A stretch of 15,263 nt of DNA, taken from assembly GCA_039934475.1 (NCBI GenBank), contig JBDTMC010000154.1, positions 1 through 15,263 on the forward strand. The letters are read 5' to 3'. The stretch is from JBDTMC01 sp039934475 (GTDB taxonomy: Bacteria > Acidobacteriota > Terriglobia > Bryobacterales > Bryobacteraceae). A program made the position numbers and the translations under genes. The notes beneath the pieces were generated by a model. It did no database searches and had not been told where the DNA came from. It was given only the letters and a program-made list of their open reading frames with translations. This document shows positions 1 through 7,381 of this stretch, piece by piece. Each line of letters begins with the position of its first letter. Position 1 is the first letter of the stretch.

Positions 1-159
1 AAAATCATGCCAGCCCCATTTTTCGAGCCTGACCACTTGCGCCACGGACTGATAGTCTAGTTCGTTGTCAGTGCCTTCGCTTTTTATCGTACTTGGGTCA
101 TGTGTTTCACGCTAAAGCGATTCGCCCGCGGGTGAGCGTGCCATACTGAAGGCGAAATT

Positions 160-1446
160 ATGAGGGCGGAAGAGACTTCGATTGCGGTACTTGGGTTAGG
201 GTATGTCGGCTGCGTGAGCGCGGCGTGTCTGGCTAGCTTGGGCTATCGCGTGACCGGCGTCGATCGAGACAGTCTGAAGGTTCAGAGCATTCGTGGCCGG
301 CAGGCGCCTTTTTACGAACCTGGTCTTCAGGAGCTGATTGAACGGACGGTGGAATCAGGTCTGCTGACGGCCACTACGGAGCTTTCTGAAGCGCTCAGCG
401 GAGCAGACGTCGCACTGATCTGCGTCGGCACGCCGTCGGAACGCAATGGGAACCTTGGGCTAGGGCAGTTGCGGGTGGTTTGCGATGAGATCGCGGCCGA
501 AGTCCGCGAGCGATCGAAGCCGTTGCTGGTGGCCATCCGCAGTACTGTATTCCCGGGCACGTGCGAGGACACGATGGCGCGGAGCTTCGCCGGGATGGAG
601 CATGTCTCGGTGGTGTCGAACCCGGAATTCCTGCGCGAAGGAAACGCGGTGAAGGACTTCATGGAACCTTCGCTGCTGGTGGTGGGCGCGACGGACCAGG
701 CGCACGCTGAACGGCTGGCGGCCTTATACGCGCCATTGGGCGTGGAGCCGTGTCTGGTGTCGTTGCGAACGGCCGAGCTGATCAAATACTCCTGCAACGC
801 CTTCCATGCGTTAAAGGTGGCCTTCGCCAATGAGATGGGAACGCTGGCGGCGCACTTGGGTGTATCGGGTGTGGAAGTGATGGAAACTTTGTGCCGGGAC
901 ACCAAGCTGAATGTCTCGGCGGCGTATTTGAAGCCGGGGTTTGCGTTTGGCGGATCGTGCCTGCCTAAGGATCTACGCGCGCTCGTGTTCCGCGCATCGC
1001 GGCTGGATTTGAAAGTCCCGCTGCTGGAAGCGGTGTTGCCGAGCAATGAAAGCCACCTTAATCGGTCCATTGAAGCGGCGATGGACTTGCCGGGCAAACT
1101 GGGGATCTTTGGCCTCGCTTTCAAGGAGAACACCGACGATTTGCGGGAGAGTCCGGTGGTGAATCTGATTGAGCACCTGTTGGGGAAGGGCAGGGAACTG
1201 CGGATTTTCGATCCCCACATCCAACTGGACCGGATTTTTGGCAGCAACAAGAACTTCATTCTGACGGCGGTACCGCACATTGGGCGGCTGCTGCTGCCGG
1301 ACTTGGGGGCGATGTTGGATTGGGCCGATCAAGTGGTGATCACACAGAAGCCCACGGCCGGACACCGGCGGACGATGGAAGAGAGTGGATTGCCGTTGCT
1401 TGATTTCACACGGCTGGAAGTTAGACCGCAGAGCGCGGTTGTGTAG
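160..1446 (+). CDS. algD: GDP-mannose 6-dehydrogenase, AlgD-like
   Basis: This enzyme would oxidise GDP-mannose to GDP-mannuronate in two NAD-dependent steps in the cytoplasm, giving the precursor of alginate-like or other uronate-containing polysaccharides. The 428-residue length suits the family (Pseudomonas AlgD is about 436). An N-terminal Rossmann motif GLGYVG lies at residues 12-17. STVFPGT (128-134), NPEFLREG (154-161) and AELIKYSCNAF (205-215, with the conserved Lys209) follow. The catalytic cysteine is C267 in FAFGGSCLPKDLRAL. That form, and the C-terminal GKGRELRIFDPHIQ and GSNKNFI segments, resemble AlgD more than UDP-glucose dehydrogenase. The ATG at 160 has GAAGG at 148-152 as a plausible ribosome site. 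No other alginate gene is visible and the next gene is 235 bp away, so it may serve another polymer. The family is near certain; the exact substrate is likely but not proven. Confidence 0.9.
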   Translation: MRAEETSIAVLGLGYVGCVSAACLASLGYRVTGVDRDSLKVQSIRGRQAPFYEPGLQELIERTVESGLLTATTELSEALSGADVALICVGTPSERNGNLGLGQLRVVCDEIAAEVRERSKPLLVAIRSTVFPGTCEDTMARSFAGMEHVSVVSNPEFLREGNAVKDFMEPSLLVVGATDQAHAERLAALYAPLGVEPCLVSLRTAELIKYSCNAFHALKVAFANEMGTLAAHLGVSGVEVMETLCRDTKLNVSAAYLKPGFAFGGSCLPKDLRALVFRASRLDLKVPLLEAVLPSNESHLNRSIEAAMDLPGKLGIFGLAFKENTDDLRESPVVNLIEHLLGKGRELRIFDPHIQLDRIFGSNKNFILTAVPHIGRLLLPDLGAMLDWADQVVITQKPTAGHRRTMEESGLPLLDFTRLEVRPQSAVV

Positions 1447-1681
1447 CTGTCGAGTATCGTTACGACTCCGTCAAGACTCCTGCCCGTAACTACTGTTTCG
1501 CCCTCCGATTGACCCGCCCAAAAACTTCGTTCACAGAGAAACTCGATTTATTTCTCCTTCTTTTGTAATTACTTCGACAAAGTAACTGGACGGTTCTGCC
1601 TAGGTTACGGTGTTAACTGATGGCGTCGGGACCGGATAGACATTCCAACCCAAAGCGGTGCCGGCCGAAGGAAAGTACCCT

Positions 1682-2968
1682 ATGAGACAACTAACTGTTC
1701 TGCTTGGTGTGGCCGTGGTTCTATGCAACGCGCCGGCGCTGCCGCAAACCAAGGTGGATTTGAAGAACCAGACGAAGACGGTGGACTTCACCAACTCCAT
1801 CTTTACGCGGCCGCTGAAGACCGGGACAACCTTGCCGGCTACATGCACCACCGGCGACATGTTTTTCCGGCTGGCGGTAACCCCAGGAAGCAACTTGTAC
1901 GCATGTACCTCAACGAATGCGTGGACCCAACTCGCCAACTCCGGTTCGGTTCCACTGCCAGGCGGATTGGCCGGTCAGGTGTTGGGGACCGATGGCGCGG
2001 CGGTGGGCTGGCGAAACCTGGCCGCTGGAGTGAGTGGCTCATTGAAGACGACGCTGGGAACCACGGACTATACAATCGATGCCGATACCACCATCCTGGC
2101 GAGAAAAGCCTCTTCGGAGGCAGTAACGGGACTGTGGAACTTCGACCTTGGAGTGGCGCTGACGCCCCGTACCACGCCAACCAGTCCGGCCGATGGCCAG
2201 ATTTGGTACGACAGCGGGACGCAGAGGTTCCGCTGCCAGCAAAACGGCGGCACGGTGGATTGCGTATCGGGCATCGCGGCGAATGACCCGACGGTGGCGC
2301 AATGGAATGAAGAGTTCTGCGGCGGCGTTGACCCCGGCGGCAATGGAACTATCGGTGCGCTGGGCTGGCGCGGTTCCACCACTGGCACCGGCGCCGCACT
2401 CAGCGCAGGCGTCGATAGCGACGCCAATCATCCCTGCGTGTTTCAATTGAGCAGCGGTACCACTAGCGCCGGGGGTGCGGCTATCTTCCTCGGCCAAGCG
2501 AGCGGCTATCAATCCATGCAGGGATGGAGCGGCCAGGAGTTTGAATTGCAGTTTGTCTTTCGATTGGACAGCACTCTCACCAACCAGGTGTTTCGAGCCG
2601 GGCTGGCCGATGTGGCCACCAGCGCGAACCCAGCGAACCGCATCGGTGTGCGGGTAACCGGGGGCGTGGATACGCAGTATATGTTCGAAGCGTGTTCGGC
2701 CGGAACTTGCGCCACTGCGACGCCGTCAGGCGTGACCGTGAACGCCAACTGGCACCGCGTGAGAGTCTTCCGCAAGGCGGGAGACAATGTGAATACCGTC
2801 CGCTACTGCGTGGATGCCTGTGCCAGTTCGCAGCAGATTCTGTCGAATGTGCCGGCGGCGGCGATGAGTGTTTTCAGTTCGATTTACAACCCGGCCGGCG
2901 GCAGCTCTTCCAGCACGCTGAAGCTGGACTGGTTTTCCGGCTACTTGAAGGGAATTTCTCGATGGTAA
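1682..2968 (+). CDS. Secreted modular protein with phage-tail-like modules and jelly-roll-like C-terminus
   Basis: No specific function is recognised. The ATG at 1682 is preferred to an in-frame GTG at 1658 because GAAGGAAAG (1667-1675) sits 6 bp upstream and the product then starts with a clear signal peptide (MRQLTVLLGVAVVLC, cleavage probably after about residue 22). Of 428 residues, 55-85 form a C-x2-GDM-FF...NLYACT...W module. GGLAGQVLGTDGAAVGW follows at 94-110, and a second 'PADGQIWYDSG...FRC' module at 169-185. These resemble short repeats common in phage tail fibres and bacterial surface proteins. Residues about 205-428 are rich in beta-strand pattern, with several cysteines and a terminal LDWFSGYLKG. 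That would suit a concanavalin/laminin-G-like sandwich, but this is inference. The stop codon overlaps the next gene's start by 7 bp, so the two proteins are probably made together and act together outside the cell. Confidence 0.8.
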   Translation: MRQLTVLLGVAVVLCNAPALPQTKVDLKNQTKTVDFTNSIFTRPLKTGTTLPATCTTGDMFFRLAVTPGSNLYACTSTNAWTQLANSGSVPLPGGLAGQVLGTDGAAVGWRNLAAGVSGSLKTTLGTTDYTIDADTTILARKASSEAVTGLWNFDLGVALTPRTTPTSPADGQIWYDSGTQRFRCQQNGGTVDCVSGIAANDPTVAQWNEEFCGGVDPGGNGTIGALGWRGSTTGTGAALSAGVDSDANHPCVFQLSSGTTSAGGAAIFLGQASGYQSMQGWSGQEFELQFVFRLDSTLTNQVFRAGLADVATSANPANRIGVRVTGGVDTQYMFEACSAGTCATATPSGVTVNANWHRVRVFRKAGDNVNTVRYCVDACASSQQILSNVPAAAMSVFSSIYNPAGGSSSSTLKLDWFSGYLKGISRW

Positions 2969-5900
2969 GGCGAACATTGAAACGGCTGACCACTTTGCTG
3001 CTACTGGGCGCAGCTGGTTGTTGGGCGCAAACGTTTGTTACGCAACCCGTAGCGACGAACATCTCACACGCTTCGGCGCGTGTGACGTTCCTGCTCTCCA
3101 CTTCGCCCAACGATGCGGATGTACAGTGGGGTCCTGGTTTTTCCAAAACCACAAAGGCGCGCGTTGGCGGCAATCCCGTCGTCGCCACGGTTCTGTTGAT
3201 GGGTCTGACTCCAGCGACCACTTACACTCTGCGGGCGCGGATGAATAGTGGCTCGATCGTCTCGAATACTATGACGTTCACGACGCAGGCGGAGCCCACC
3301 CCGCACCCGTCACTGCCCCTACCGCCTGTCGTTCCCGATGTGGCGCCGCCGCCGGCGCCGCCGAATTCCAATGAATTCAACCCGACAACCAACACTTCGG
3401 GACGGCGCATCACGATCGCCGCCGACTGCTCCGATCTGAGCACGAAGCTGGGATGGCTGGCGTCGAGCCTACCGGCTACTTCCGACACCTTCGAGATGGT
3501 GATTCCGGTTGGTACGACTTGCGAAGGCCAGTACACATTCCCGCCGCGGGCCAATCACACCGGCTGGTTCCATGTGCGCAGCAGTGCCGTGGGAACCAGC
3601 GCTTTCCCTCCCGATGGCGTAAGGTGGACCACGGACTGGCCGGTGAGCACCACACTCGCGACATTTCAAACCAATCTCTATCCGATTGACATCGAGTGGC
3701 AGGCGAGTTCCTATTGGACGGCGAGCACCGACTGCCATGACAACGGCGAGAACGGCATCATCGGCTTGACGCTGTCCTATCCGTACCAGACCGCCGATTT
3801 CCGCGTCATCGAGTGCCGTACCAACTGGCCTTCTTACGCTGGCCCTACTACAGTGACCAACGTAACCGGCACCGCGCCATTCACGGTAACAGCACCGGGG
3901 CATCAATTGCAGAACGGGATGACGGTGCGATTTAGTGCCAACGGGGTGACGAACACGACGATTGGCTATATTGTCTTCAACGTCAACGGCAATACATTTC
4001 AGATCACACCGAAGGTGGGCGGGGGCACTTTTAACGCCTCGTTGAATCCGACGTTCTCTGTGATACCGATGTGGCGGCAGCCGGTCCATACCGAAGGTAC
4101 GTCGAATCCCACGGGCTCCTGTAGCGTCGCCGACCTGTACTGGAACACGACGGCGGCCGAACTATGGTGGTGCCGCAGCGACGGCTGGCAAAAATACAAG
4201 ATTATTTCCTACATGCAGGGGCCTGAGAAACAGGCTGCGCTGACAGTGGGGCAGAACGCCACGAAGTACCGCTTTACGGGTCTACGTTTTGTCCTGAAAG
4301 ATTATCCGCTGCCCTTGCCTGCCGGCTGGTACAACAACGTACCGAACGGAGAGGCCACCCAGGGCCGTATTGAAACGACACTGGCGGTGAGTATGCAAAC
4401 CAGCAGGATTGTCTTCGATCGCGTGTATGTGGAAGGCAAGGAGTTTCCCTATCGCATCGGCTATTTGATCCACGGTCACATGACGGACTCAGCGTTGATG
4501 AATAGCTATCTCGGTCCGGCAGCGTGGTTCCGCGCCAACGGCTATGGGGACGCGGAAGGGACCATCGGGGTGATGGTGAAGGGCACTTCGCGGCGGTTCT
4601 TGTGCGACAACAACTACATTTCCAACGCCGGCGTATCGTATTTCACCAATGCCGAGGACGGATGGCTGGGTGAGGATCTGACGGACTTCACCATCACACG
4701 AAACACGTTTCAGATGTTTCCGCGGTGGCGCCGCGGCGATCCGTTGAATAACGGTTACAACTTCCAACACCGGAACACGATTGAGTTTAAACACGGGCAG
4801 CGAATCCTGGTGGAAGGTAACCGCTTTAAGTATGCGTACTCGGCCGGGCTGACTTACGGAACCTGGGTACTGGGATCGACCCGAGTGGGATGGGCCACCA
4901 ACTCGGATGTCAAGACCATCGTTTCGGTGAAGGCCGGAGTGGTCACGACGGCTTCGCCGCACCAATTTAGCGCCGGGGCGGTGGTGCAGGTGAGCGGCAC
5001 GGGCACCGATCATGACGGGCTGTGGGAAGTGGCTGCCAACAACTGCCCCGTCTGTACGACGCTGACACTGGTGGGCAACTTGACCGGCAGCGGCTCAGGG
5101 GGCACAATAGACATCCGCGCCACCGGGAAGATGATCAATGACTTCGCGGTACGCAACAACCTCTTCACCCAGGGTACGGAGACGTTCCGCATCACCGGGT
5201 TTGACGACAGCAATACGCAATGGGGACCTCCCGGGCACCGCTATCAGTTCTCCAACAATCTTGTCGTGGACATGAATCTGCGGTCATTCGCAAACGGCGG
5301 CTACGTGGATCAGTTCGGGATTTCCTCGATTGGGAATTTTGGTGCAATGTCCGTCTTCGATATGGGCTATATCGAGGATCTGGCAGTGACCAACAATACG
5401 ATCTTCGGCAACCGCGGCAATGCACCGTCGCTTCTGGTGCTGGACAACAGCAGCGAAGGTTTACGGGCGGAAAACAACTTATATACGTGGGACGAAACGC
5501 TCGGACAGCTGCCGTTTCTCCTGGTTCGAGGCTCCGGGTCGTCCGTTGGCACAGCAGCGTTGAACCTGGGGTTTAGCCGCGACGGCGCGCCTTCATGGGT
5601 GTTTCGCAATAACGTCTTGTGTTGTGGCTTGGGATCCAATTCGTCAACTTATCCATCCACGACACAGTGGCCCTCCAGCCTCTCGTCGGTGAAATGGTTC
5701 CGGCCGTCGATCACGCAACCTTTTGATTTTCGCCTCCTGAATACCTCGCCTTATATTTCCGGCGGAGCACAGCGTGGTACAAACGAAGCCAATTCCGGCG
5801 TGGACGTGGACACACTGGAGAATACAATCGGGATAATTCCCAAGCACCAGGTGAATAGCGTGTCGTCGAGCAGTGTCAAAGTGGTTTATATGGCGCCGTC

Positions 5901-6087
5901 CAACGAGGGTTGCACGGTGGAATATGGGACCTCCTCGACGTGGGGAACCGGAACCAGAGTCCAGGATGGCGGCGGCGCGGCGCGGCAGCGGACCGTGACA
6001 CTGACTGGACTGACTTCGGGCACGAACTACTACTACAGGATCCTATGCCGTTCCGACCAGATTTCGGACACATTCCGGACGCCCTAA
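2962..6087 (+). CDS. Large exported FN3 / parallel beta-helix / FN3 protein
   Basis: The product is 1041 residues. The frame is open from 2692, but the ATG at 2962 is chosen: GAAGGGA (2947-2953) lies 8 bp upstream, it overlaps the previous stop (ATGGTAA), and it starts a signal peptide (MVRRTLKRLTTLLLLGAAGC). Cleavage after WAQ is likely; AAGC at 17-20 is an imperfect lipobox. An FN3-like domain spans about 24-108, followed by a Pro-rich linker (112-134). Residues about 430-890 show repeated NN-x-[FI/Y] turns (DNNYISN, TRNTF, EGNRF, RNNLF, SNNLVV, TNNTI, ENNLY, RNNVL), the signature of a right-handed parallel beta-helix. A second FN3-like domain closes the protein (962-1039). Two related insert modules lie at 297-360 and 650-718, and a C..AD.Y...LWWC...W module at 386-410 is shared with the upstream protein. 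It is probably a surface polysaccharide-binding protein or lyase-like enzyme; no catalytic motif was recognised. Confidence 0.85.
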   Translation: MVRRTLKRLTTLLLLGAAGCWAQTFVTQPVATNISHASARVTFLLSTSPNDADVQWGPGFSKTTKARVGGNPVVATVLLMGLTPATTYTLRARMNSGSIVSNTMTFTTQAEPTPHPSLPLPPVVPDVAPPPAPPNSNEFNPTTNTSGRRITIAADCSDLSTKLGWLASSLPATSDTFEMVIPVGTTCEGQYTFPPRANHTGWFHVRSSAVGTSAFPPDGVRWTTDWPVSTTLATFQTNLYPIDIEWQASSYWTASTDCHDNGENGIIGLTLSYPYQTADFRVIECRTNWPSYAGPTTVTNVTGTAPFTVTAPGHQLQNGMTVRFSANGVTNTTIGYIVFNVNGNTFQITPKVGGGTFNASLNPTFSVIPMWRQPVHTEGTSNPTGSCSVADLYWNTTAAELWWCRSDGWQKYKIISYMQGPEKQAALTVGQNATKYRFTGLRFVLKDYPLPLPAGWYNNVPNGEATQGRIETTLAVSMQTSRIVFDRVYVEGKEFPYRIGYLIHGHMTDSALMNSYLGPAAWFRANGYGDAEGTIGVMVKGTSRRFLCDNNYISNAGVSYFTNAEDGWLGEDLTDFTITRNTFQMFPRWRRGDPLNNGYNFQHRNTIEFKHGQRILVEGNRFKYAYSAGLTYGTWVLGSTRVGWATNSDVKTIVSVKAGVVTTASPHQFSAGAVVQVSGTGTDHDGLWEVAANNCPVCTTLTLVGNLTGSGSGGTIDIRATGKMINDFAVRNNLFTQGTETFRITGFDDSNTQWGPPGHRYQFSNNLVVDMNLRSFANGGYVDQFGISSIGNFGAMSVFDMGYIEDLAVTNNTIFGNRGNAPSLLVLDNSSEGLRAENNLYTWDETLGQLPFLLVRGSGSSVGTAALNLGFSRDGAPSWVFRNNVLCCGLGSNSSTYPSTTQWPSSLSSVKWFRPSITQPFDFRLLNTSPYISGGAQRGTNEANSGVDVDTLENTIGIIPKHQVNSVSSSSVKVVYMAPSNEGCTVEYGTSSTWGTGTRVQDGGGAARQRTVTLTGLTSGTNYYYRILCRSDQISDTFRTP
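3850..4041 (+). repeat. First copy of an insert module within the beta-helix protein
   Basis: This codes for residues about 297-360 of the 2962-6087 protein. The pattern is V-T-x-x-x-HQ-x3-G-x2-VRFS-x2-G, then TFQITPKVGGGTF. It matches the second copy at 4909-5115 in layout. Similar units occur in phage tail and surface proteins, where automatic annotation sometimes labels them E1 FCCH-like (from memory, not searched). The match is at protein level only. Confidence 0.5.
4909..5115 (+). repeat. Second copy of the insert module within the beta-helix protein
   Basis: This codes for residues about 650-718. It shares with the first copy the run VVTTASPHQFSAG, then VVQVSGTGTDHDGLWEV, a threonine-rich strand and a final GSGGT. 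The copy interrupts the beta-helix between the RILVEGNRF and FAVRNNLF turns, so it probably projects as a loop domain. Confidence 0.5.
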
Positions 6088-7343
6088 CGGGATCTTGAAA
6101 CGGGAGGCCGGAGCTGAGCCCCGGCCTCCTTCGACCGTGTGTACCTCGACCACAGCGCGCAGGGAACAACAGCCGCTGCCAGCAGCAGAGTCCACTCCAT
6201 GGGATAGCGGTAGCGCGACGACCAGTAGACCACGTAGTAGATGAGCGGAAACACAATCCAAATTACGGCCAGGATATAGCCGGCGGGCGACTTCCTGGCT
6301 AGCAGGATCCACAATCCCGCCCAGGCTAGAACGGTAAGCAGAGCGCGCACCAGCCGCAGCGGGAGCCACTGGCCGGGGGGAAACCAAAAGTAAATCCCGT
6401 GCGCCAGAAATAGTTGTCCTGCCTTGATGGGATGAGCCTGGATCCACCGCAACGCATCGCGTTCCATCGACGCCTGGAATTCGACCTCACCGATCACGGC
6501 AACGCGGTTGCTGATTTCCACGTTCACAGCCGGACCTAACAGCGCGCTGGTGTCGAGCGCTCCCACGCCGGCGCCTTCGTGGTAAGCCTGCCACAGCTCG
6601 AAGCCGAAATTACTGCGCAGCCAGATGGTCTTTCCCATTTGCTGCCGGTTACGCAGCGCCCAGGGAGTCAGACACAGTAAAACGACGGCGCCGCAAACGA
6701 TACACCACGTCAGGTAAGCCCGCAAGCGGCGGCGAAAAACCAGCGCTCCGGCGGCCATGAATCCAAGCGAGGAGGCGAGTAGGACTGCCGACAGTAAAGT
6801 CGAAAGGCCGACGAGGAAGCCGGATCCGATGGCGCTCCGCAGCGAAAGTATTGGCCGGCGCGCGATGAGGATGGCGAGCCAAGCAAGACCCATCAGAAAC
6901 AGTGCTGTCAACGGCGCATCCCAACCGCCGCGGATCTCAGTAGCAAAGGCCGGGATATAGAACACGCTGAGGAGGGAGGCGAGGCCCGCCGTTCTGGAAT
7001 CCAAAGACATGAGGCGCGCCAGCGGAAAGAGAAGGGCGCAGCGTAACGAAGCCAATGTGCAACTGAACAGTCCTTGCACCAGAATGCCTGTCGAGCCAGT
7101 GCCCCAGATCTTGTAAATGACGCCGAGCACCATGGGATAGAGGGGCAACAAGTGGGCCGTTGGGCCCGTGGGTGTCGCAAATGGATTCGCCAGGCCGCGG
7201 CCTGCCGCAAGGGAGCGGGCCACGCGCTCCATTTCCATGGGAGGAAGCTGGCCAAAGCCGGGAGCCAACAACAGTAAGGCGACTCGAATCGCGAGGGCCA
7301 CGAAGAAAACTAAGAGCAGGAAGCGAACGACGCCGCGGTTCAT
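6084..7343 (-). CDS. GT-C fold membrane glycosyltransferase, GT39/PMT_2-like
   Basis: This is a 419-residue integral membrane protein with about ten hydrophobic segments, the first at residues 8-28. Enzymes of this kind move a sugar from a polyprenyl-phosphate donor to an acceptor on the outer face of the inner membrane. Family-like signs are acidic residues in the first outer loop (EMER, 37-40), GPTAHLLPLYPMVLGVIYKIWG within 60-81, TPWALRNR at 226-233, and SSRYRYPMEW at 375-384. The donor and acceptor are unknown. It is the last gene of a minus-strand operon, starting 38 bp after the active transglutaminase gene. The ATG at 7343 has only AGGA one base away, a poor ribosome site, so translation may depend on coupling. 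Its last 4 bp overlap the convergent beta-helix gene. The fold is confident; the substrate is not. Confidence 0.8.
   Translation of the reverse strand: MNRGVVRFLLLVFFVALAIRVALLLLAPGFGQLPPMEMERVARSLAAGRGLANPFATPTGPTAHLLPLYPMVLGVIYKIWGTGSTGILVQGLFSCTLASLRCALLFPLARLMSLDSRTAGLASLLSVFYIPAFATEIRGGWDAPLTALFLMGLAWLAILIARRPILSLRSAIGSGFLVGLSTLLSAVLLASSLGFMAAGALVFRRRLRAYLTWCIVCGAVVLLCLTPWALRNRQQMGKTIWLRSNFGFELWQAYHEGAGVGALDTSALLGPAVNVEISNRVAVIGEVEFQASMERDALRWIQAHPIKAGQLFLAHGIYFWFPPGQWLPLRLVRALLTVLAWAGLWILLARKSPAGYILAVIWIVFPLIYYVVYWSSRYRYPMEWTLLLAAAVVPCALWSRYTRSKEAGAQLRPPVSRSR
6103..6129. terminator. Perfect 9-bp inverted repeat, candidate bidirectional terminator
   Basis: GGAGGCCGG (6103-6111) and CCGGCCTCC (6121-6129) are perfectly complementary around a 9-base loop. 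The hairpin starts 15 bp after the stop of the + strand beta-helix gene and lies inside the 3' end of the convergent glycosyltransferase gene. It could stop transcription from both sides. Neither side has a convincing run of T, so an intrinsic terminator is only possible. It may instead act as a stabilising 3' stem. Confidence 0.4.
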
Positions 7344-7381
7344 ATCCTGTGTGATGGTAACGCCGCTCGCTACGCCAGTGC

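Noticed and set aside
65..93. TTGTCA as a -35 box for the AlgD gene
   Set aside because: The hexamer at proper spacing (CGTACT at 88-93) is a poor -10 box and TATCGT (85-90) is too close, so a promoter cannot be assigned.
1569..1585. 6-bp inverted repeat TTACTT-CGACA-AAGTAA in the gap before the secreted pair
   Set aside because: It is short and AT-rich with no adjoining T-run and no clear promoter elements around it. It could be an operator, but nothing supports that. The 1447-1681 gap otherwise shows only the ribosome site.
2962..6087. Mannuronan C5-epimerase (AlgG/AlgE-like) as the identity of the beta-helix protein, given the nearby AlgD
   Set aside because: The DPHD catalytic motif is absent, the gene is not in an operon with AlgD, and the domain layout with FN3 caps and insert modules differs.
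1682..6087. Prophage remnant, because of the phage-tail-like modules
   Set aside because: No capsid, terminase, integrase, lysis or attachment sites are present, and both proteins carry their own signal peptides, which fits host secreted proteins.
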